5,905 nt of DNA from an uncultured Pseudanabaenaceae cyanobacterium (GTDB lineage Bacteria; Cyanobacteriota; Cyanobacteriia; PCC-9006; JAAUQQ01), in contig CALLPZ010000442.1 in NCBI GenBank assembly GCA_938015405.1, positions 1-5,905 of the forward strand, given 5' to 3'. Made by a program: the position numbers and the translations under genes. The notes under the pieces were generated by a model, which was not told the origin of the DNA, did not search any database, and saw only the letters and a list, made by a program, of their open reading frames with translations. This document shows positions 1 through 4,728 of the stretch, in pieces; position 1 is the first letter of the stretch, and each line of letters starts with the position of its first letter.

Positions 1-722
1 TCCGTTGGATCGAAGTGAGGATCGAGTTGAGGATTGAGGAAGGTGACTTGAGCTGCGGGCTCCAACAAAACTCGTCGTTCCTGGGCTTTGAGTTGTAGGC
101 TCAAATCGAGATAGCTAAAGGGCTCATCGACTAATGGGTCAAAGTTGATGGCCTTGAGAATGGCAGTGCGCATGAGGAAGCAGTGGGCTTCGACGCCATC
201 AATGCTCTTGCGATGGAGCGGGTGTTGAGGAACGGGCTGGCGGTGCAGTAATTGCCCCTGATGCAGTTGCTGTCGACCATTGGCTTTGGTCGTGAGGGTG
301 AGTTTGAGACCTGCGATGTGAATTCGCCGAGCGGGGCCTTGCCCATCGCCATCTAGGACTAAAGGGGTCACGACATCGGCCTGCTTTTTCTCAGCGCAGG
401 AGACGAGCTGCTCCAACCAACCCGTTTCCACGAGGACATCATTGTCGAGGAAGACGACGTAATCGACTGGCGGAATCATGGAGAGGGCAAAGTTGCGCGC
501 TTCGTTGATGCGTAAATGCCGTTCCAAGCGAATGAGCTTGAGATTCAGGTGGCGCTTGGCCATCCGCTGTAAATAATCATGGATGGGCTTAGGGCTGCCG
601 CCATCCACACAGATGAGGTGAAAGGGATAGCGAGTGGCGGACATCAAGCGAGATAGGCAAGCCATGGTGGGGCTATAACGCTCTCGCTGAATAACCACGA
701 TCGCAACGCTAGGAAGACTCAT
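1..722 (-). CDS. Family 2 glycosyltransferase, C-terminus outside window
   Basis: The frame is open from an ATG at 722-720 to the window edge: 240 complete codons and no stop. The protein starts MSLPSVAIVV, a typical first beta strand of a GT-A fold. The nucleotide-binding acidic turn follows (CVDGG, residues 38-42), then the metal/sugar-nucleotide DxD-type motif FLDND (91-95, D93 and D95). The segment FDPLVDEPFSYLDLSLQLKA (194-213), followed by RRVLLEP (216-222), matches the acceptor-side region of GT2 enzymes, usually written as FDE...ED.DL. These enzymes transfer a sugar from a nucleotide-sugar to a glycan, lipid or protein acceptor. No signal peptide or membrane segment is visible, so the catalytic part is cytosolic. 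Donor and acceptor cannot be inferred. No clear Shine-Dalgarno sequence precedes the ATG, but the domain begins right at this start. The family call is firm; the specific role is unknown. Confidence 0.88.
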   Translation of the reverse strand, partial: MSLPSVAIVVIQRERYSPTMACLSRLMSATRYPFHLICVDGGSPKPIHDYLQRMAKRHLNLKLIRLERHLRINEARNFALSMIPPVDYVVFLDNDVLVETGWLEQLVSCAEKKQADVVTPLVLDGDGQGPARRIHIAGLKLTLTTKANGRQQLHQGQLLHRQPVPQHPLHRKSIDGVEAHCFLMRTAILKAINFDPLVDEPFSYLDLSLQLKAQERRVLLEPAAQVTFLNPQLDPHFDPT

Positions 723-727
723 ATTTG

Positions 728-771
728 GGACACCGAGTGAAGACAATGGTGGCTTCACCCTGACTCGGTCC
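728..771 (-). promoter_or_regulatory. Leader hairpin just upstream of glycosyltransferase ATG
   Basis: Bases 728-738 (GGACACCGAGT) pair with 763-771 (ACTCGGTCC), with a 2-base bulge. The stem continues inward as GAAG (739-742) with CTTC (753-756). In a leftward transcript this hairpin ends 5 bases before the start codon, where a ribosome would bind, so it could limit translation. It has no T-run on either side and is not a standard terminator. The role is inferred from position only. Confidence 0.4.
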
Positions 772-791
772 ATGGCAAGGGCAGCTAGTAT

Positions 792-806
792 TGGGGGAAA
801 CCCCCA
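792..806. repeat. G5/C5 hairpin in glycosyltransferase leader
   Basis: Five G residues (793-797), an AAA loop and five C residues (801-805) form a perfect short stem, extended by a T-A pair at 792/806. It lies between the candidate leftward promoter and the hairpin at 728-771. No T-tract follows it on either strand. Confidence 0.4.
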
Positions 807-872
807 GAAACATCGCAGATACATTACGTAAATATCTGGAGTGATGCTGGTACTGGTGCCTTTGATATCGCG

Positions 873-902
873 ATTATCACATAGGTAAATCTGAGGAGTC
901 AG
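873..902 (-). promoter_or_regulatory. Candidate leftward promoter for the glycosyltransferase
   Basis: On the minus strand a -35-like CTGACT (902-897, 4 of 6 against TTGACA) is followed after 18 bases by an extended -10 element, TGTGATAAT, whose hexamer GATAAT (878-873) matches TATAAT in 5 of 6 positions. Transcription would start near 865, giving a leader of roughly 140 bases that includes both hairpins. The palindrome ATCGCGAT (867-874) overlaps the downstream edge of the -10 box and could be a protein-binding site. This is a consensus match by eye only. Confidence 0.33.
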
Positions 903-978
903 ACTGGGGGAGGCTTCTTTGCAAGAGGTTCAGGAAAAACGCGCAAAGGTCAGCTAAATATGAGTTTCTTTTTGCCGT

Positions 979-994
979 AGAACTACGTAGTTCT
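979..994. promoter_or_regulatory. Perfect 16-bp palindrome, possible operator
   Basis: AGAACTACGTAGTTCT equals its own reverse complement over all 16 bases. It is flanked by GCC (974-976) and GGC (996-998), which would extend the symmetry after a small offset. Such a site suits a dimeric repressor or activator. It lies about 260 bases from the glycosyltransferase start and about 650 from the bioY start, so its target is unclear. There is no adjacent T-run to make it a terminator. Confidence 0.3.
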
Positions 995-1178
995 TGGCTT
1001 GCTTGGGCTGGACGGCATGATTTTGCTGCAATTGGCTGAAGCTCAACAGGGGGATTTGGCTGTTCTCGCAGGGGGTTGCGCCAGTTTGCCTAGGATTTCG
1101 ATTTGGGCAATTTAGGCTGACTTCACTGAATGGTGTGGGTCGCTCGCTGATTGAAATGACTTTGCGTAAGCTCTCACT

Positions 1179-1289
1179 GGGTTTGACCCTGCGGCTAAGA
1201 GAAGACCTGCCATGGATTTGTCTCGGTTTGGAGCGATGCAGAGTGGCATACTGAAGCCATGGCTCTAAGCGCTACCCAGGGTCACACCC
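1179..1289. repeat. Spaced inverted repeat, 12 of 13 bases
   Basis: GGGTTTGACCCTG (1179-1191) and CAGGGTCACACCC (1277-1289) are inverted copies of each other with one mismatch and an 85-base gap. The right arm lies inside the small open frame at 1259-1417. The arms could close a long RNA stem-loop or be paired binding sites. No transposase lies between them, so an insertion element is not supported. Confidence 0.3.
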
Positions 1290-1417
1290 CTTTCAGTGCA
1301 GCCCAGCTTGCTTGCAACGAGAAATACCGGTTGGTGATGAGCTTTGCCGCTAACTTCATTGATGCAGCGATTGTCTATGCCAATGCGATTGTCGTTGGGT
1401 TTACCCACAAGATGTAG
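1259..1417 (+). CDS. Possible small protein, 52 residues, unidentified
   Basis: An ATG frame encodes 52 residues ending at TAG. The protein begins MALSATQGHTPFSAAQLACN. Residues 25-47 (LVMSFAANFIDAAIVYANAI and the following VVG) are mostly hydrophobic and could form one membrane or amphipathic helix, although D36 and N42 interrupt it. Codon choice resembles that of the neighbouring genes and no rare-codon cluster is seen. The frame is open upstream to a TAA at 1196-1198, but no earlier ATG, GTG or TTG is available in frame. The ribosome site is weak: GAGTGG lies about 13 bases before the ATG. The start codon sits inside the palindrome AGCCATGGCT (1255-1264). I do not recognise a family. A chance frame or a gene remnant is a real alternative. 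Confidence 0.35.
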   Translation: MALSATQGHTPFSAAQLACNEKYRLVMSFAANFIDAAIVYANAIVVGFTHKM

Positions 1418-1627
1418 GTGCTGGGGTAAAGTTTCGTGGTTTCAGTCGAGTTTTGCTGTTCTAATCCCTTGCCCTGTCTGGACTGCTGGGCTAAGCTCTG
1501 TGGGCGATACTGTATTGGGTTAGCCTGACAAGGATATGGCGTTTTAATCCCGGTATTGCATTTGCTGCCGCGTTAAAGCTTTTTCCTGATTCAGGATGTA
1601 GTTGGCTCAGTTTTGAATTCTACCGAT

Positions 1628-1631
1628 AGGA
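1628..1631 (+). promoter_or_regulatory. Ribosome binding site supporting the bioY TTG start
   Basis: AGGA lies 10 bases before TTG 1642. An in-frame TAG at 1627-1629 rules out any earlier start, so this short window sets the N-terminus. Confidence 0.45.
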
Positions 1632-1641
1632 TCCCTTTCCT

Positions 1642-2235
1642 TTGGCGCTTCCTCTCTATTTAATCTGGGCGGTTGTCGGGCTGCTGCTGACGATTGGTGG
1701 CACCTTGCTTGAGGTTGCGATCGCCAGTCCAGCTAGCCTATGGGGCAGTGGGAGCCTGCAGGTGCATAGCCTGGGCGTGAGCTTTCAGGTGGGAGCCGTC
1801 CTGTTGACAGCCTGTTTAGGCGGACGAACGGCAGGAGCCTTAGCCCAGGTGGCCTATGTGGCCCTGGGGGTCCTAGGCGTAATGGGACAGGCCATCTTTG
1901 GCCAGGGCGGTGGCTTAGGCTATGTGCAGCAGCCCACCTTTGGTTATTTGTTGGGCTTTATTCCGGGCGCTTGGCTTTGTGGCCTATTGGCCTTTCGCTT
2001 TCGGCCCCAAGTGGAGCGGCTTGCGGCAAGTTGCTTGGCAGGTCTGGCTGTGATTCATGCCTGTGGGGCGATTTATCTGACGGTTTTGGGGTTGCTGGGC
2101 TTCTTAGATTTAGGTGCCTTGAGTTTGGGACAGGCCTTGATGCGCTATTCCTGGGGAGCCTTACCAGCCCAGGGAGCGATCGCTTGTGCGACGGCGGTAC
2201 TCGCTTTTTGTCTGCGTCGCGTTTTACTTTATTAG
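1642..2235 (+). CDS. bioY: Biotin ECF transporter S component BioY
   Basis: BioY is the integral-membrane substrate-capture subunit of an energy-coupling-factor vitamin transporter; with the EcfT and EcfA subunits it imports biotin. The 197-residue length is normal for the family. Visible family signatures are LLLTIGGTLLE (14-24), the strongly conserved QVGAVLLTACLGGRTAGALA followed by QVAYVALGVLG (49-79), the GGGLGYVQQPTFGYLLGFIP stretch (89-108), and a last membrane helix ending LRRVLLY. About six hydrophobic segments are seen, near residues 5-27, 49-59, 67-84, 100-119, 130-156 and 176-191. The start is TTG, because an in-frame TAG lies just upstream and no ATG is suitably placed. The loop before the last helix reads ALPAQGA, whereas many BioY proteins have PGD..K there. 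No EcfT or EcfA gene is in the window, so the module must use subunits encoded elsewhere. The family is clear; biotin as substrate is inferred from the family. Confidence 0.9.
   Translation: MALPLYLIWAVVGLLLTIGGTLLEVAIASPASLWGSGSLQVHSLGVSFQVGAVLLTACLGGRTAGALAQVAYVALGVLGVMGQAIFGQGGGLGYVQQPTFGYLLGFIPGAWLCGLLAFRFRPQVERLAASCLAGLAVIHACGAIYLTVLGLLGFLDLGALSLGQALMRYSWGALPAQGAIACATAVLAFCLRRVLLY
1717..1724. repeat. HIP1 octamer within bioY
   Basis: GCGATCGC, the highly iterated palindrome typical of many cyanobacterial genomes. Confidence 0.8.
2176..2183. repeat. HIP1 octamer near the 3' end of bioY
   Basis: Second exact GCGATCGC, in the codons of the last membrane helix of BioY. Confidence 0.8.
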
Positions 2236-2349
2236 GGGCTTGCCCGATTGAACGGACGGCTGTTGATTAGCTGGGGCTGTTTGTTCCAGATTCAAGAGTT
2301 ATGCTGCGTTGAATGGGGATTAGCCGCTAGCCCAATGCATTGTTGAGAC

Positions 2350-2353
2350 AGGA
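2350..2353 (+). promoter_or_regulatory. Shine-Dalgarno site choosing the lspA TTG start
   Basis: AGGA lies exactly 7 bases before TTG 2361, a near-ideal spacing. The two earlier in-frame TTG codons (2340 and 2343) lack a comparable site, so 2361 is preferred. Confidence 0.5.
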
Positions 2354-2360
2354 TAGCCCG

Positions 2361-2882
2361 TTGAAGTACCCCAGAAATCTACTGTTTTGGCTCGCCGCGA
2401 TCGTTGGCCTGCAGCTCGATCGCTGGAGCAAAGATTGGGTCATGGAGACCTTTGAGTTGGGGGAATCTTGGCCATTGTGGCCTGATGTTTTCCATTTCAC
2501 CTATGTGGAGAATCCTGGAGCGGCTTTTAGCTGGTTCTCTGGCTATGGCTTGCAGCTACGTTGGCTGTCGCTGGTGGTTAGCGTGGTGCTAATGCTGGTG
2601 GCTTGCTTTGGTCCTCGGATGGTCCGGCTCGATCAAGTGGGCTTAGGATTCCTGTTCGCAGGAGCATTTGGCAACGGCATCGATCGCTTCGCTGCGGGAC
2701 GGGTCGTAGATTTCCTTGATTTTCGCCTGATTAATTTTGCGGTGTTTAACCTGGCTGACGTGTTTATCAACCTGGGCGTACTCTGCTTCTTGATTAGTCT
2801 GTTTCTGCCGGAGCTCTCCCAGCGCTCCACTGCAGAATCCCCCGATGGAGAGTCTTCGGTAGATCAGCAACCGTTGGAATAG
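2361..2882 (+). CDS. lspA: Lipoprotein signal peptidase (signal peptidase II)
   Basis: LspA is an inner-membrane aspartic protease that removes the signal peptide of prolipoproteins after their cysteine has been lipidated, the second step of lipoprotein maturation. Numbered from TTG 2361 (173 residues, normal length), the protein shows the N-terminal helix with LDRWSK (19-24), the substrate-pocket motif VENPGAAF (49-56), GNGIDRFAAGRVVDFLDF (104-121) with catalytic D117, and FNLADVFINLG (129-139) with the second catalytic D133. Four membrane helices are visible, as usual. A polar tail of about 20 residues rich in S, E, D and Q follows the last helix. TTG codons at 2340 and 2343 would add seven or six residues, but the ribosome site favours 2361 and the shorter form starts MKYPRNLLFW, like other cyanobacterial LspA proteins. 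It lies 125 bases after bioY on the same strand, with no evident terminator between them, so co-transcription is likely. Confidence 0.94.
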   Translation: MKYPRNLLFWLAAIVGLQLDRWSKDWVMETFELGESWPLWPDVFHFTYVENPGAAFSWFSGYGLQLRWLSLVVSVVLMLVACFGPRMVRLDQVGLGFLFAGAFGNGIDRFAAGRVVDFLDFRLINFAVFNLADVFINLGVLCFLISLFLPELSQRSTAESPDGESSVDQQPLE

Positions 2883-2884
2883 GG

Positions 2885-2902
2885 CGAGATCTGGATATCT
2901 CG
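2885..2902 (+). terminator. Weak hairpin just after lspA
   Basis: CGAGAT (2885-2890) and ATCTCG (2897-2902) form a perfect 6-bp stem with a 6-base loop, starting 3 bases after the lspA stop codon. No T-run follows, so it is at best a weak terminator or an mRNA 3'-end stabiliser. Confidence 0.22.
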
Positions 2903-2959
2903 ACAGCTTCACTTGTGAGAACGATTTCTATTCACATCACTGCCTGCCAAACCCCCGTT

Positions 2960-2990
2960 TTGACAGACCATAAGCGTCCTCGGTTATGGG
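2960..2990 (+). promoter_or_regulatory. Candidate promoter of the 203-residue gene
   Basis: A perfect -35 hexamer, TTGACA (2960-2965), lies 41 bases upstream of the ATG at 3006. The best -10 is poor: TATGGG at 2985-2990, with a long 19-base spacer. If used, it would give a very short leader, in keeping with the lack of a Shine-Dalgarno sequence before ATG 3006. An activator-dependent promoter or a chance hexamer are both possible. Confidence 0.28.
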
Positions 2991-3005
2991 ACCACAGCTA
3001 TATCT

Positions 3006-3617
3006 ATGGAACAGGCCTATACCACCCAGGATTTGATTGATATTTTGGCCCGTGAACGCCAAGCTTGCCTGGAAGGTAAGCGTCTGTCGGTGAGTGATTC
3101 GGCCTCTTCAGGACATCCCATCCTGGATCACTTCGTGAAGACCGAAGGATTGCAGAAATACAATGCTTTCCAGGGGTTTAAGGAAGCTGTTCATGCCTAT
3201 CAGCAAGAGCAGTCTGTTTCTGGGCTGACCTGGCAAAGCGTGACGATCCGAGGGGAGAGCCTGACATTTCCCATCGTCCACCCTCAGCTGATGGCCTTGC
3301 CAGAAGACTTGGCGCAGTTAAAGCGCCATGTGACGCCAGTGTTAGACCTGTGGCAGCGCATGACGGCGGGGTTAGAGCTCTATCTGGCGGTGGATCAAGG
3401 TAAGCGCTTTTTACCTGCCCAGGAGGAGGATGTGGCTGCGATGGTTCCGCGTACCCATTGGGCAACACTTCAGGCTTGGGAGCGGGATGACTTTTTTGAG
3501 ATTCTGTTGCAGTTGGGCTGGGGGCAGCCTGCGGATGCTGCCCATTGGCGATCTTGGCCGAAGTCTGGAAGTGAGTATTTCCATGGTGTTCTGCCGGGTT
3601 GCAAGCCAATTTGTTGA
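3006..3617 (+). CDS. Unidentified 203-residue protein
   Basis: This is a well-formed ATG gene whose product I do not recognise. The protein is soluble in character: no signal peptide and no membrane segment. The N-terminus (TTQDLIDILARERQACLEGK, 6-25) should be an amphipathic helix. The segment HPILDHFVKTEGLQKYNAFQ (37-56) continues into a helix ending AYQQEQ. Residues 74-94 (LTWQSVTIRGESLTFPIVHP and Q) look like beta strands. A helical part follows, VLDLWQRMTAGLELYLAVDQ (112-131). The C-terminal third is rich in tryptophan, with six Trp between residues 152 and 184, and the protein ends in GCKPIC with two cysteines. Codon use matches the neighbours and a HIP1-bearing cyanobacterial background, so it is probably a lineage-specific conserved gene. 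The neighbours lspA and the ComB-like gene do not point to a role. Its stop codon lies inside the hairpin at 3611-3640. Confidence 0.78.
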   Translation: MEQAYTTQDLIDILARERQACLEGKRLSVSDSASSGHPILDHFVKTEGLQKYNAFQGFKEAVHAYQQEQSVSGLTWQSVTIRGESLTFPIVHPQLMALPEDLAQLKRHVTPVLDLWQRMTAGLELYLAVDQGKRFLPAQEEDVAAMVPRTHWATLQAWERDDFFEILLQLGWGQPADAAHWRSWPKSGSEYFHGVLPGCKPIC

Positions 3618-3640
3618 TGCCTGCATTCGGGCATCAACAA
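3611..3640. terminator. Strong hairpin between convergent genes, likely bidirectional 3' end
   Basis: TTGTTGATGCC (3611-3621) pairs with GGCATCAACAA (3630-3640) over 11 bp without a mismatch; a T-G and a G-C pair inside leave a CATT tetraloop. The TGA stop of the rightward gene (3615-3617) is within the left arm. The leftward comB-like gene ends at 3712, so both converging transcripts would contain this structure. Neither strand has a long T-tract, but cyanobacterial transcripts often end without one. Termination is inferred; the stem itself is certain. Confidence 0.5.
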
Positions 3641-3667
3641 GTGGAGAACGGCTTTGGGGCATTCGAT

Positions 3668-3690
3668 GCAGGCGTGGACATCAAGCCTGC
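3668..3690. repeat. Second hairpin downstream of the comB-like gene
   Basis: GCAGGC (3668-3673) and GCCTGC (3685-3690) form a perfect 6-bp stem with an 11-base loop, between the 11-bp hairpin and the comB-like stop codon. It may add to 3'-end formation of the leftward transcript. Confidence 0.3.
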
Positions 3691-3711
3691 CCTGGGATGC
3701 TCTAGATGGGG

Positions 3712-4455
3712 TTAGCCTAGATCTGCGGCTTGGAGAACGCCGGGGCTCGTTTGCAATGGAACGACTTTGAGGCTATCCAGTTGGGTGCAGTATTCAATGT
3801 CGCGATCGCCCTTGAGCTTGAGCAAGCGCTGGCCGTGGCTCGCATGGTGCATCAGGCCCAGCATCTTGTCTTGCCAATGCTCAAACAGTGCCACCGCTGC
3901 AAAGGCTTCGTCGTTGTCAATGAGGTCCAATAGCGGTTTACCAGTGGCCTCCATGACACCGTGGAGCACGGCACCGCCACAGACCGTGTCTTCAAGGGAG
4001 TAGGTGCCTTCCCAACCAGAGGAGACCATCCAGACCGTCTCGGGCTGATGCTTAAGCAGGTAGTCCACCACGCTTGCTCGATTGATCAATGCTGCGGTGA
4101 GCAGCATCGGGGCAGGACGGACCTTGGCGAGGGCACGGGTGCCGTTGGTGGTGCTCAGGAAGATGCGCTTGCCGCCAACTCGCTCCGGAGTGCAGAGGAG
4201 AGGAGAGTTGCCCAGGTCATAGCCTTCGATTTGCTTGCCGCCGCGCTCGCCAGCACGGATACGCCTCTCTGCCGGCCACTGCTCGCTGGTGGCCATGAGT
4301 TCGTCCAGGTCGCTAAAGGCTTGGATGCCCTCAGCACCGGCATGGAGTGCTGTTGCAATGGTCGTTGTGGCGCGCAGCACGTCAATGGCGATCGCACAGG
4401 CTGGAACCGGAGACTCAGGGGTTTGTTCCGGGGTATGAAAGATCGAAAATTTCAC
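3712..4455 (-). CDS. comB: ComB family (2-phosphosulfolactate phosphatase-like) protein
   Basis: ComB is a magnesium-dependent phosphatase that converts 2-phosphosulfolactate to sulfolactate in coenzyme M synthesis by methanogens. The 247-residue length fits the family. Conserved blocks in order are AIDVLRATTTIATAL (23-37), GERGGKQIEGYDLGNSPL (69-86), FLSTTNGTRAL (99-109), SSGWEGTYSLEDTVCGGAV (145-163) and HGQRLLKLKGDRDIEYCTQL (207-226). The start is GTG 4455-4453: an in-frame TAG lies only one codon upstream and the family domain begins at once (KFSIFHTPEQ), so no longer form is possible. No good Shine-Dalgarno sequence is seen. It converges with the 203-residue gene and follows mrdA on the same strand after a 256-base gap, which suggests its own promoter. 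Cyanobacteria are not known to make coenzyme M, so the true substrate here is open. The family call is firm; the reaction is inferred. Confidence 0.88.
   Translation of the reverse strand: MKFSIFHTPEQTPESPVPACAIAIDVLRATTTIATALHAGAEGIQAFSDLDELMATSEQWPAERRIRAGERGGKQIEGYDLGNSPLLCTPERVGGKRIFLSTTNGTRALAKVRPAPMLLTAALINRASVVDYLLKHQPETVWMVSSGWEGTYSLEDTVCGGAVLHGVMEATGKPLLDLIDNDEAFAAVALFEHWQDKMLGLMHHASHGQRLLKLKGDRDIEYCTQLDSLKVVPLQTSPGVLQAADLG
3802..3809. repeat. HIP1 octamer in the comB-like gene, 3' part
   Basis: Third exact GCGATCGC. It falls in the codons for the GDRD segment of the protein. Confidence 0.8.
4388..4395. repeat. HIP1 octamer in the comB-like gene, 5' part
   Basis: Fourth exact GCGATCGC, coding for part of the first conserved block (AIAID). 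Confidence 0.8.
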
Positions 4456-4711
4456 AGGCTATGCAACGACAGACGGGGTGGACAAGGATCAAACAGACTT
4501 TAGTCACGTTAAGTCTTGCTCTGGGCTTTTGCCAAGAGCATTGGCTGTCGTTTCCCATGGGCTGTTAATTCAGCTCATTAAGTCATCGACCAGAACCCAG
4601 CATACCTAAGCAAGTTCCCTTGGGGGGGACTGGGATGAAACCAAGGCGGCAGAGCAGCGCATCTCAACCTTCTTTCATTAGCTAGCCTTATGAGTCACAT
4701 GTTAAAAACTT
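4456..4711. other. 256-base spacer between mrdA and the comB-like gene
   Basis: This spacer should hold the leftward promoter of the comB-like gene, but no convincing -35/-10 pair was found. It contains a run of seven G residues (4622-4628) and a loose CCTTGG/CCAAGG pair (4618-4623 and 4641-4646). A 35-codon rightward frame (4461-4568) has no ribosome site and is not called. Confidence 0.4.
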
Positions 4712-4728
4712 TCATTGTGATTGACTCA
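4691..4728. repeat. Inverted repeat spanning the mrdA stop codon
   Basis: TGAGTCA (4691-4697) and TGACTCA (4722-4728) are perfect inverted copies separated by 24 bases, with two further CA/TG pairs possible after a 2-base bulge. The mrdA stop (4714-4712) lies in the loop. The stem is AT-rich and has no T-tract after it, so terminator function is doubtful. Confidence 0.25.

Larger units (their letters stand above)
723..1641. other. Long gene-poor region between divergent genes
   Basis: These 919 bases separate the leftward glycosyltransferase from rightward bioY. I read all six frames and found only short open frames, of which the 52-codon one at 1259-1417 is the best. No tRNA, known riboswitch consensus or transposase fragment was recognised. 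The identifiable content is a candidate leftward promoter, two hairpins near the glycosyltransferase start, a perfect 16-bp palindrome at 979-994 and a spaced inverted repeat at 1179-1289. The part from about 1420 to 1625 shows nothing I can name and presumably contains the bioY promoter. An unannotated small RNA is possible but is not shown by the sequence. Confidence 0.6.

Noticed and set aside
979..994. LexA (SOS) box
   Set aside because: The half sites AGAAC and GTTCT are 6 bases apart. Cyanobacterial and Bacillus-type LexA sites have 4 bases between the arms, so the spacing does not fit.
1017..1115. 32-codon plus-strand frame
   Set aside because: Too short, with no ribosome site and no distinctive composition. 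It could be chance.
723..1641. Riboswitch, tRNA or insertion element in the long gap
   Set aside because: No TPP, cobalamin or other known riboswitch consensus, no T-loop sequence, no terminal repeats with target duplication and no transposase frame were found.
1971..2270. 99-codon plus-strand frame overlapping bioY
   Set aside because: It is a frame-shifted shadow of the conserved BioY sequence.
3178..3609. 143-codon frame on the minus strand
   Set aside because: Its product is rich in Pro, Ser and Ala without structure, opposite a frame with balanced composition. The plus-strand gene is much more protein-like.
3961..4503. 180-codon open frame on the plus strand
   Set aside because: It lies antisense to the comB-like gene, whose protein shows all family motifs. 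The antisense product has no recognisable features.
4461..4568. 35-codon plus-strand frame divergent from the comB-like gene
   Set aside because: It has no Shine-Dalgarno sequence and is the tail of a longer antisense frame. Nothing supports expression.
4622..4634. G-quadruplex from the run of seven G and a nearby GGG
   Set aside because: Only about three G-triplets are close enough; four are required.
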